Positions 1-9,800 of a stretch of 18,480 nt of DNA are shown here, one piece after another. This stretch comes from Monosporascus cannonballus (lineage: Eukaryota > Ascomycota > Sordariomycetes > Xylariales). Made by a program: the position numbers and the translations under genes. Position 1 is the stretch's first letter. Each line of letters begins with the position of its first letter. Location of the stretch: the NCBI GenBank assembly GCA_004154925.1, contig QJNS01000529.1, positions 1 to 18,480 on the forward strand. Reading direction: 5' to 3'. The notes below the pieces were generated by a model that was not told the origin of the DNA, made no database searches, and saw only the letters and a program-made list of their open reading frames with translations.

Positions 1-366
1 AATTGAGCTGAGGGCTGCATATCGTTCGAAAGCGCAGATTCTGCTGAAGAAGAAGATAATTTTTTCAATTTTTTAAAGCGTTGTTGAGAAGCTTTTTATA
101 TGGAAAGAAATCAGTAAGTGGATCGACGCGCAACGCGGTTGTGGGGTGGCGCGTTGATGGGGTGGAGCGCGGATGGGGGGGTCATCTTAATCCCCCAAAA
201 CTGACCGCAGCCGTTAGGTTACCCTATCGCCGATGTGACAACACGGGACAATGTTATCTGTATTACGTTGATCGGTTCCTGGCCGTTAACAGGGTGAACG
301 AGGAGCTTCAACAAAGTCATCCGCCCGGTTACCATACCTCTCGACACAGCCCTGCAACACCCACTC
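1..366. other. Gene-free left edge, downstream of the AKR relic
   Basis: I find no gene here. The segment lies just downstream of the stop codon of the minus-strand aldo/keto reductase relic. It holds a purine-rich and T-rich patch at about 44-80 that could be former 3' untranslated or intergenic sequence. The plus-strand open frame starting at 81 runs antisense into the relic's last codons and has no recognisable protein motif, so I treat it as chance. Confidence 0.5.
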
Positions 367-960
367 TTATTCTTCGACGGCCATGACGACAGCACCCTTA
401 CGCCCCTGATCGAGACTGACCAGCGCGGTCATGTCGTCACTGTCGAGGCCGAAGCGGGAAACTTCGTTGTTGGCCCCGATCCTATCCGGGTTGTCGCTCT
501 TGGGCAAGGAAATCCGTTTCTTCTCCAGGTTGTACCTCATAAGGACCCGGTTCGGCGAGACGCCGTGCTTGTCAGCGATGCCGACGAGCGTCTCGTCATC
601 GGTTTTTGGTGTTTCGGACTAGAGGGCAATACGCCTCGATGGCGATACCGTTCTTATGACAGTAGTCCACGATGCCTCTGCTGATACAGGTGTAGCTGGG
701 ACATGTGCAGTAGTCGGACATCATTCTTTCGGGTAAAGGATTCGCCCTGCAAAACTTCCCTCGATCTGGTTGGCGTGCGGAGGCCAGGCGTTAGCGACCT
801 TCTTCAGCTAGCCGAGGCTGACAACGAACAGTCTTCTGGCTCAGTGCGCACCTTCGGTGCGTCTCGGACACCGGAATTTAAACGCTACTGGATGTGTCAT
901 GACCGCGTTGAAACGGCGTCGAAGGTCTGGCAAGGACAAGTCGGTTTCTATATGGAGTAA
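367..960 (-). pseudogene. Aldo/keto reductase relic (C-terminal part, frameshifted)
   Basis: This is the C-terminal part of an aldo/keto reductase, the family of NADPH-dependent oxidoreductases that reduce aldehydes and ketones in a TIM barrel. Read on the minus strand, the remains give WPPHANQIE (about 759-788), then IVDYCHKNGIAIEAYCPL, then NRVLMRYNLEKK and PKSDNPDRIGAN. The last matches the family's cofactor-binding PKSxxxxRIxxN signature. The frame ends GAVVMAVEE and a TAA at 367-369. One extra base near 601 breaks the frame between NTK and DDETL, creating a TGA. Between about 690 and 760 the sequence no longer follows the family, and from 790 to 960 the match is weak; the N-terminal half of the barrel is not visible. 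The right boundary is therefore uncertain. It points away from the adenylate-forming reductase relic, as in a divergent biosynthetic pair. The family call is firm; the substrate is unknown. Confidence 0.8.
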
Positions 961-1229
961 TGTAGCCATTATCCCTAATTAGTTAAATCTCGCCACGACA
1001 ATGCCGAATCGTGCAAATCATATTTGATCTTTTCTAGCGAAGAGCCATGTATTGACTAAAAGTTATATCTGTTAAGAGCGTTGAACATCCCCACTCGTGG
1101 CCCTGTGTTGAGACACTAAACCCCTGAGACCTTCATTCTCTGCCCCTGGAGCCTGTCTCTGGGCGACCTAGACTTGAATTATTTCACATGCACGCTCGGG
1201 CAAGCGGCGCTATGGAAAAGGAAGCTCTG
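961..1229. other. Spacer between two divergent relic genes
   Basis: This stretch separates the left-facing aldo/keto reductase relic from the right-facing adenylation-thiolation-reductase relic. It would have been their shared promoter region, although the 5' end of each relic is blurred and may extend into it. I see no clear TATA box, repeat or conserved open frame. Confidence 0.4.
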
Positions 1230-4200
1230 GGGGGGACAGCCGGCCCAGGTCGGCGCGATCATGGAGCTCCTGGACGACCAGGCTAAGCATCTCCCTGACA
1301 GGCCCGCTCTCGGATTTGCCAACTTCTCCTCTCAGGATTCCAAGCAAGGCTAGTCGCTGGTGTCCTAATCGACATTGACGGGATAGACGCTTACAAACAT
1401 ACACACGTAGAATCGATCAGGTCAGCTTTCAAAAGCTCCATGACATGTCAGTCGCCGCGGATGTTACCCTAGCTCGAATCGTAGGGTCTTCCAGGCGATC
1501 CATCAGGGCTTACGGTTGGTCTAATGTGCATAGCAGCCCAGACTCCGTTCTTACGTGACTGGACCTGAGGCGATTAAGATGCAATGTCTTCCCGTTAATG
1601 TAAGCGGCCGGTACCTGTTCGCCCTAGTGTTAATCGAACTTGGGAAATGAGCTGGTTGGCTTGAGCAGGCCTCACTCAACTGGACCCGGCTGTGATTTAT
1701 CACCTCTGTCGTACGTGGAGCTTCAGCATCATATCCATTGACAACTCCCGCGAGTACGGGACTATAGGGCTTGGGGGACTGCATCAGGGTCGAAAACATC
1801 CCCCCCCCTCTTTACTCCCAATCAGGCAAGGGCACAGTAGTCCCCGGCGTCGTCCTCACCAAACCTCGGAAATCGGACATCGCATACCTGCGTCACACCT
1901 CGGGCACATCTGGCGGTTTACCGAAGCTGATTTTCCAGAGTAACTTGGGAGAGGTCAGGGCGGTACCAAGGCTCACAACTCGAGACGATATCATCGCTAC
2001 TTCCACGACTAGACCCCTGTAACACGGTGGCCTTCCTTGCTGCTTTGGCGTATGGACGTCCGGTGCTATGGTCTCGTTCTTTCCGGAGGTTCATTCCCCA
2101 TCACGGGGACCAACATGGCGAACGCCGTGGAACATGCTTGCGAGAAAGGCTCGGTCCCCGTGCGATACTCCTCGTCCGTTCCGTACGTGCTTCACCTATT
2201 TGCCTCGGAAGACTATGGTGTTCGGCTGCTGCAGAGCATGGATCTGGTAGGCGTGGGCGGCGCGGCATTGCCTGCTGCGGTCGGTGACGAGCTCGGTGCA
2301 AGGGCATCAAACTCTTATCACGAATGGGCAGCGCAGAATACGGATTTCTAATTTCTTCACATCGTGACTAACGGACCAATAAGGAATGGCGGTATCTTCG
2401 TCCCCTTGGCATTCCAGACCCCCTGGAGTTCGAACCTGGGGGAGACGGTCAGTCGGAACTTGCTATGAGGTCAAAATGGCCACTCCTGGCGGCAATAAAT
2501 CGCGATGACGGCTCCTACGCGAGACCAGACTTACTTGAACCGCATCCCACGACCCCTACCGCGTGGCATGGTCAAAGTAGGGCAGACGCTCATATCGCCC
2601 TGGTCAACGGCAAGAAGCTTAGTACTTCGCTGATGGAGGGCGCAATTCTGGCCTCGACGAGCGTACTCCTGGACGCCACCGTCTTTGTGCCAGTAAGAGT
2701 TAGCATGGAGCTCTCCTCATTACCTCTCCGGAATGCGACTCGAACAGGGACGTGATCGAGGCCGTATGGCCTTCAATCGAGCACGCCAACCGAGGTATTC
2801 CAAGTCAGGCCCGTCTGTCGAGGTCAGCATTAGTGGTTGTCTGGACGGCGGAAGGACAAGAACCTCGTCCGAAGAGCAGCAAAGGCACCACTCTATGTCG
2901 GCCGGCCCAGGAACGCTACGCAGAGCTAATTGAGCCTGTCTACACCAGAAAGATACGCGTTGGCTAGTTCTGAACAAGTTGAAGATGATGAGCTCCCTTC
3001 TACGATAGTCAGAGATATTTCCAGAGCCGCAGGCCATGGGATAAATCCCGACAAGGGCCTCTATCGGCAAGGCGTCGATTCCATCTCCTGCATTCAGATG
3101 CGAATGTTTATTGACATCAAGTTGCTACCGAATGGTTCCCCGCCGTTACCTATTAACGCCGGCTACACCCTGTGATCAATGACGCCTCGGTGAGGAACAT
3201 CGTGAGACTTCCTCACGGCGAACAAACGCAGGGGTTCTACGATGATAAGTTCACAACTAAGTCCGATGCAGAGCCTTATCGACAAGTACAGTGTCTTCCA
3301 TGTCCGGATAGCTGGCCTCAAGTGAAATATGATACCATGGTTGTACTCACAGGGGCAACCGAATCGCTCTGCGCACATATCCTCCATGCGATACTGCTGA
3401 ATCCGGAGTCCGTAAAGTACGTTGTCTTCTCGGAGCAGAAACGGCATCTGCAGTGCATAAGCGTGACCCAGAATCTCTCTTGAAGAGCAGTCTATCGGAG
3501 CAAGCACGCCCCGGCGGATACCCCAATTTGATGGGTATGCTGTCTGCCTGCCTTGCGTTCTACCAGATACGAACCTCGATCTCTCAGAGGATATAAGAGA
3601 ACGGATTCTTGCAGAAGCAAGGCTTTTTATCCACGCTGTTCGGGCGGTGAACCTCAGTCTTCGGTCATCCTCCTTCGAAGATCACCGTCGCGGAACAAGC
3701 AACCTAATAACGTATACCATGCGAGCCGCCTCCCGGTTCTGTTTTATCAGCTCGACGCCAGCCGTCTCAAACACATCAAGCGGTCCAGTGCCCCAGAGGG
3801 TATCGTCAAACCCGCCGGACTCTGCTGCATTGAGATACGCTGAATCAAAATGTGTGGCCGGGAAGATTTGCAGCGCGGCGTTTAACACTTACTCTAGGAT
3901 GAAGTTGACCGCGGCGCGTGTTCTCGAAGACCCGCCAAGCTCCATCATCCGAGTCGAACAGCTTTTAGCAATGAGGCAGGGATTGAAATGCGAGCAAAGC
4001 TCATCCTCTCATGGTGTCGACGGCGCGGATGACCGGCCGTCTGCCTGACTTCGGAAGTGCACCGTTCAGATGGTCGATGCTGAACGTCGCCGCCGACGCA
4101 GTCCTTCAGGTTATCTTGCCCGGCCACTCCGCAGGAAGGCCACGGGAACAGATCGCGACGCCGTCAGACGAGACTTGTCAACAGTGCCGGTATAGCACGT

Positions 4201-4559
4201 GTTGAATCCGCATACGACACCCAGCTCGTATGAAATATTACGGTGTATCGCAGAGGAGCTCGGCCCTGTTGGATTCGATATGATGGCGCTATCTCATTGG
4301 CTTCTGCGCCTGGAGTCAGTGCTGGGAAATGAGGGGCGACAACATCCTTGGCAGTTTCCTGGATGACCAAAATGGCCGGAGCGATGAAGGCCAACTTCAA
4401 GAGCCAGGGATCAGATACTCATGAAAACGCTTTAATCCCTCCTACCTTCGATCTTGCTCATAAAAAGAGGGTGTCGAGAATTATGAATTACTTCGCACCG
4501 TTAGATCGCGAGTCGGTTTGCGGATGTGGAAACAGATATCGGACAATGTCGGGTGCTGA
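1230..4559 (+). pseudogene. Adenylation-thiolation-reductase (NRPS-like) relic
   Basis: This is a degraded single-module adenylate-forming reductase. Intact members activate a carboxylic acid as its AMP ester, load it on a phosphopantetheine arm and release it reductively with NADPH. Remains in order: start of the adenylation domain (MELLDDQAKHLPDRPALGFA, from about 1261); core motif YLRHTSGTSGGLPK (from 1885); SMDLVGVGGAALPAAVGDEL (about 2237-2296); LSRMGSAEYGFLISSHRD (about 2315-2368); NRDDGSYARPDL and RADAHIALVNGKK (2490-2620); carrier domain with GVDSISCIQMR, phosphopantetheine Ser at 3080-3082; reductase Rossmann start VVLTGATESLCAH (about 3340), where two loop glycines appear changed; the YAESK catalytic pair at 3836-3850; TGRLPDFGSA near 4030; and a C-terminal RMWKQISDNVGC with TGA at 4557-4559. 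Lesions include TAA at 2020-2022 and 2369-2371, and frame changes near 2095, 2310, 2740, 2935, 3172 and 3485, with more after 3900. The product class is firm; the substrate is unknown. Confidence 0.9.
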
Positions 4560-5760
4560 ATAAGGTAGTTGAATGAGAATTACCGGGAGCGCGCTATCAG
4601 AGGCCAGCAGTCTTGACTAGGTGCCTATAAGAACATATCCTGGCCGGACTTTGTTGATATTGTCCCCGTCACTCACCTACCTGCCTTGATAACTTTAGAG
4701 AATTGAAAATGCAGAGCACCACACGCTGCCTTTGTATCAGTACACCTGCAAACATTCTATACGCGGGGCCGTAAAGGGGCTTTAGCGCCTTTCAATGAAC
4801 ACTGCTTCTATTCAACATCAGATGATATGTGACTATCTATAGAGATTGGTGGATGCCCTCGCAGCTTTGACACAGCCAGTCAGCTGAAGCTATCCAAGGC
4901 GGGGTATGTGGGGCTACTGGTGGAGGCCGCTAGCCCAGTACCCTGGCATCTCTAGCTCTCTTAGCTAGACGCCCCATATTTTAAACTATTAGCGTAAATC
5001 GACGCCCTGATATTGGTGGCAGCTAGGCCTCCAGTTATGGAGTGCCCAGCTACTAGGCAAGTGAGCTTCCAGCCAGCTCAGCATCTCGCTATACCATGTG
5101 TCTCTAATCCATGATTCGTACTACATTTGTGCTTATATACGCCTATCGATTATGTCTGAATTCCCTCGCTTAAGACATTGTCCAGTTATGGGTTAGCTCA
5201 CATCAGTGAATGTCAGTCATAGTGGAAACTTGATAGCATTTTGCAAGCATTGACTGGCGAGTTTTAGACCCTGTGTGAGAAGTGAGCAGCATAGGTGTAA
5301 GTACCTATGGGTAATTAGCATCTAGGCTCTTCAAGAGCCTTGATTGATATCTAGACATATATATACCTCTATTTACTAGGTACTTTGCACGCTGTGTGTA
5401 GCTACTCGTCATACGAAACCTGCGCCGGCGTAAATCCCCTCTTGTCTACGGCTGAAGCATGCCGCTCCAACGCGGCCTGTGGGTAAGGGGGCATCGCACA
5501 CATGCATGTAGGTAGTATCGGCAAATACGACCCAGGCTCACTGCTATAAGGTTTAGGTAACACGTAAAAAGCCCTGGCAAATGCTCATCGATGTTTCCCG
5601 CGCCTCAAGTAGCGAACTAGAATCCCACAGGGAAGTCCCATCGGTATCCGCCGGTCACACCTCCATATGCCTAATAGATACCTTAGGATTCTGTTAGCTT
5701 GGTCCCGCCTCAGTTAACTGTTCCTCGGGCTTTCAAGTCACCCCTGAAGTGCCTCTATGA

Positions 5761-5803
5761 TGTATGTATATAATATACATACATACATACATACATTCAT
5801 ACT
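5761..5803. repeat. TACA microsatellite with palindromic left end
   Basis: A run of TACA/CATA tetranucleotides. Its left end forms an inverted repeat: TGTATGTATAT (5761-5771), one base, then ATATACATACA (5773-5783). The tract continues as five or so more imperfect TACA units. It is intergenic and probably polymorphic in length. Confidence 0.9.
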
Positions 5804-6490
5804 AGAGACCGTACGACAGTCTACATACTCCGAGTTTCTATAATAAAGGCTTCAAGGTTCCCTGATCCACGCACCTAATTGGGGTAGGTACACAAGATGC
5901 CTCGGGCTCACCAGTCCCTGGTTATGTACACATGCATCCCCCATACGTGGAATGGCTACATCTCTGTGCATACCTACTTACATCCCGAAGTATGTACCCC
6001 AAAAGGACTTCTATTCCACAGAGCAACTTACATCTTGCCAACCCCCGAGTATCTGCGTTGCCCCTCACCCATCTTATCCTCGCTACCCCCAGTCCAACAG
6101 GCTTTTCTGGGATCACCCACACTCGACCATACCAATAAATTCAACCTACCCGGGCCAACATTTTTGGCGGACATATGGCTGCCTATTGGTATTTATTCGT
6201 GCTCTCCTGCCGAGAGTTCTAGGTGACCTCCACTTAGGTATATTCCAAACCCGCCAGGCAAATACTGTGGCTCGCTTCCCAAAGAGACCACGTGAAGACC
6301 GAGAGACTCGTTGACTTGGACTCGCCATTCCAGGACGACATCGAGAGCCACACTCGTTCCTAAGAGACACATCTACGGACTCTGCAGTATGTTTATAAGG
6401 TTTTATATACTTGTAGTACCCATGCCGCGCCTACATAGTAGCTGGTACTACTGAGTAGCAGGAAAGGTTGTTGGCGATTCCAGACCCCAC

Positions 6491-6540
6491 GCCTGTCCAC
6501 TAGAACAGGCACACGTGACGACTTCTTGGTTTAAGAAGTC
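6491..6540. promoter_or_regulatory. Two hairpins flanking a CACGTG/TGACG site
   Basis: Two perfect inverted repeats lie side by side: GCCTGT (6491-6496) with ACAGGC (6505-6510), then GACTTCTT (6520-6527) with AAGAAGTC (6533-6540). Between them is CACGTG (6512-6517), the core bound by bHLH factors, overlapping a TGACG half-site (6516-6520) of the kind bound by bZIP factors. The block lies about 300 bp upstream of the E2 start codon. The symmetry is seen directly; a regulatory role is inferred. Confidence 0.35.
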
Positions 6541-6835
6541 AACTCCGTAACTCACCAGCTCCGTCCCTGATCTTCCATCAGCGACACCCGATGGCCTACA
6601 ATACTCTAGACGAAAGATAACCAAGGAACGACTGAAAACGAGCCTGAGCTGGGTAGCTGCGACTGGAGCGATCGACTATTTCTACTCTTACATCCGACTC
6701 ACGACCTCTCTTAGCATACACATTTGGTATCTCAGATCCCCCACCGCAGCCTCGGTGGTTACAAGGGCCGTCATCCTGTATCTTCTCTCTTTTCTTCCTT
6801 TGTCCATCCTTGTCACACTTCAGGTCGGCGCCAAC

Positions 6836-9800
6836 ATGACCAAAGGCTTGGAGGCGACCTGGAAAAACATCAAAGGCATCGGGCGCCACCTGGGAAATCA
6901 GGAGCCCGGTGACCCAAATCACGAGCTAGACGAGAACTCTCCTTTTCACTCCAGTCCTTCTATTTCTAAGCCCCGCGGGGCGAATGCCAACCAGAGTCTG
7001 AATTCTCCAAAGCTCCAGCGTCAAATATTCTCGCCAGCAGATCATGTAGCCGATCCCGGACCGAACCCTACATCTCCGCAGTTCTATACTAACTCTTGCC
7101 AGAGTGCCGCCACACATTGGCCGGGGAAGCCGCTCTTCCGAAAAGAGTCATCATGCGTTCCTAGCGGGGCTTTGGCAGGCACACCTCACCTCTCCGGCAG
7201 CCAGTTAAACCCCATGGCTCTTACGGTCCCGAAACATGGACAGGGCGAAGGCACTGGGCGGTCTAGATCATCAGCTGTTAGCGGTAGTGCTGCTAGCACG
7301 GCTACCGTGCCACTGTCTGGACCATACGGGTTTGGTACGCTTTCTGCGGCAATATCGCCCGTGTTGCCTTCTCTTCCGCCGTCGCTAGCCCAGATTGGCA
7401 ACTTTACTGCACCGCAGCAAGGCGACCCCTTTGCCCAGCACCGGGCCGGAAAAGCCGCAGCCGAAAAGATCCGCAGCCCCTATGGCAAGACGGAGTGTTT
7501 TCAAGTGCACACGTCCTTTCCCCCGTTTCTTAAGGAGAACTCCCAGCCGCCCAGAGAACCCAGCCGTGTCGACGCTGCAGCCGAGGAGGCAATAGCTTCG
7601 GATACCCCTATGCATCTGAACAAGGATATAACCGGAAAGGGGTATCCCTACGCCGATCACTTCCCCGGCCCCGGATTTGGGCTCTTCAAGAACACCGAGG
7701 AAGACCCTACGTTTGTCCACCCATTGGCGAAGCCTCTCTTTGACGCGGATGATCCGGTTGGTGTGGACGACTACGACTATGCATACCACACCGGACTCTT
7801 TGGAAGCCCCGCGCATTTTTCTCGGGGTTCTCTTCTTACATCTCAACATAAAGCGTCGTTATCGAACGCGGATCGGCCTACCGAAACCGGGACGACACCC
7901 ATGGAAATAGACATTACTGACGACTCTAGCACATCCTCTTCCGAGCAGGAGCTGCCTCTGGCGGAGAGCGTGGCAGTCCAAGAAAGCCTGTTCCGGCTGC
8001 AGTGGTTTGTCAAAGCTGTGACGTCCACCAAGTGTGCTACTTGCTCTAGGAAGGTCTCTATACAACCGAGTGAGATCGTTAAACTCACGGACTCGTGGTT
8101 TTCATCAGGAGGTAAGTGTTTTCTTATGCAATATCCAGCTTCGCGGCACGGCATAGTCGTGGCGTGGCCCGAGGGCAGCCGCCCTGTCCATCCTCATCCT
8201 TTGCTCTGTGATTGGAGGTGGTGGACATACCATGACGCTTATCATCTTATAGGGACCATCATGTGTGGCCTATCCTGCAAGGTCGGATGGTGCAAGAAGA
8301 CGATATGTCCGCACTGCGGTGTAGCACTATCTAGCCTCACAAATATGTCCATCAAAAGCGCGGGAAGACCGGTCACTGTCAGCTGCTGTAAGTGCCCCGG
8401 AGGACGCATGTTCGCAATATGGGCGCTTTGTTGTGGCTGGTGCGACAGGCCGTCTCAGGTTAAGCGCAACGGAAGCGTAGTAGGGAGGATTCGGAGTCAT
8501 CTCAAGCCTTATGGCACCGCGTCCGGCTGCGTGCAACCGACGCCGGGCACCCCGGCTTTTGCCAGAGGTGTCGGATACGGCGGCACCGGGTGGGATATGG
8601 CCCCTTTCCACCACCATGGAAAACCCGTAAGTCTGATATGCCATCCGCGATGCGACAAGTGGACCGACATTGGCTTGCTGATCGTAAGAGAATTCGATGT
8701 GCTGATGCTCAGACAGGTCCACAGCCAATCACGCCTGAGCCGATCGGCTGGCGGCTCCGCTGCGCCCAAGAAAGCTGCGGACGAAGGGGACGGACTCCTT
8801 GAAAGCTACTTTAGGCTGGTAACAGTGCTTCTACCATCTCAGAAGCAGACCGGTATCTTTCACGCTGCGCCTCCCGATTTCCTGGCGTCCATCCTCTCGC
8901 GGAGCCCTTTGATGTCACGCGCCGCCGAGATGCTCGGGACAAACTCGATTGAAGAGACTTCGCGACATGCCTCTCTGTACGACGCAATAGTAGACTTTAT
9001 AAATGCCCTCGGTAACCATGCGGCAACGGTCGGTCTTGTTTACGAAGATCGCCCCATATACGCGGAAGGCGGGCGCCTGTTCCAAGTTTCCTTCGGCTCC
9101 GGGAGAGACAAGGAAATGGTTGCGTCAAAGGTCGCGGTTAAAGACACAGGCACGGCTCTCGTGACGCTGCTGGGAGCCCTGGCGGAGCAGGCCAAATCGG
9201 TGCTTCAGCATTCGAAGAAAAATCCCAAGGATTTCTCCGATGAGAATGGACAGAACTTGTTAACTCTAAGTAAGAAGCTGTGCGGCTCCGCAGATCTACA
9301 CAATAAGAACAAACAGCGGTTTCGAAACGAGATGGACATTAGCGGCGGAGGCGACGCTGCGGATGTGAACCTGACCGAGTGGCATCGAGAAAACTGCGTC
9401 CAGGACGCCCCAGACGAGATGCTTCTGGTCAACTTTTCGTTCGCGGCGTTGGTGGGGACGACAGCCAAGAAGCAGCCGCCGGTCGGCCGGATGAGGAGGC
9501 TGATCACGGAAATCTCGAACCTCCGGGCGTCCCTCCCCGAAGGCATCTTCGTCCGCCACGGAAGTTCGCGCCTCGACATGATGAAGGTCTTGATCGTCGG
9601 CCCCCGAGGAACACCTTACGAATACGGATTCTTCGAGTTCGACCTGTTCTGCACTATGGACTACCCTAACGTGCCGCCCATGATGCGCTTCATTACCACC
9701 AACAGAGGTAGGACGCGCTTCAATCCGAACCTCTACGAGGACGGGAAAAGTAAGTCCGCGACGCTCTATTTCGACCAACCGGACAATGGCGGACGAATCG

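Larger units (their letters stand above)
4577..6835. other. Gene-free stretch between relic and E2 gene
   Basis: About 2.26 kb without a protein I can recognise on either strand. From 4577 to about 5880 the sequence is AT-leaning, with many short CTAG/TAGC words and stop codons in all frames. It could be an eroded transposon, but I see no terminal inverted repeats, transposase or reverse transcriptase remnant. Open frames at 5897-6314 are short, overlap in several frames and have biased composition without motifs. The right end, from about 6480, holds two hairpins and a pyrimidine-rich tract (6775-6825) just before the E2 start codon, so it is the likely E2 promoter and 5' untranslated region. 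Confidence 0.5.

Noticed and set aside
81..960. Plus-strand open frames of 60-100 codons at the left end
   Set aside because: Those at 431-622 and 703-960 are antisense to the aldo/keto reductase relic; the one at 81-386 has no motif.
2027..2287. Open frame with AFLAALAYGRPV-like start inside the A-T-R relic
   Set aside because: Another frame over the same bases gives HGGLPCCFGVWTSGAMVSFFPE, which fits the adenylation domain after the TAA at 2020. The 2027 frame is a shadow.
2425..2445. GTTCGAACC, resembling a tRNA B box
   Set aside because: It lies inside a well-matched coding segment of the adenylation relic (PDPLEFEPGG), and no A box or cloverleaf can be drawn around it.
5897..6370. Cluster of 60-120-codon open frames on both strands
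   Set aside because: They overlap in several frames, carry no motifs and have biased composition from pyrimidine-rich sequence; no family resemblance.
6755..6835. In-frame upstream ATG giving a hydrophobic N-terminus for the E2
   Set aside because: The hydrophobic stretch is the translation of a CT-rich leader typical of fungal 5' regions; the ATG at 6836 has the better context. Not fully excluded.
7385..7849. 154-codon minus-strand open frame
   Set aside because: Antisense shadow of the E2 N-terminal coding region with no motif.
8112..8138. GTAAGT...CAG in the E2 gene as a possible intron
   Set aside because: Only 27 bp long, well below the usual fungal minimum, and the frame is open through it.
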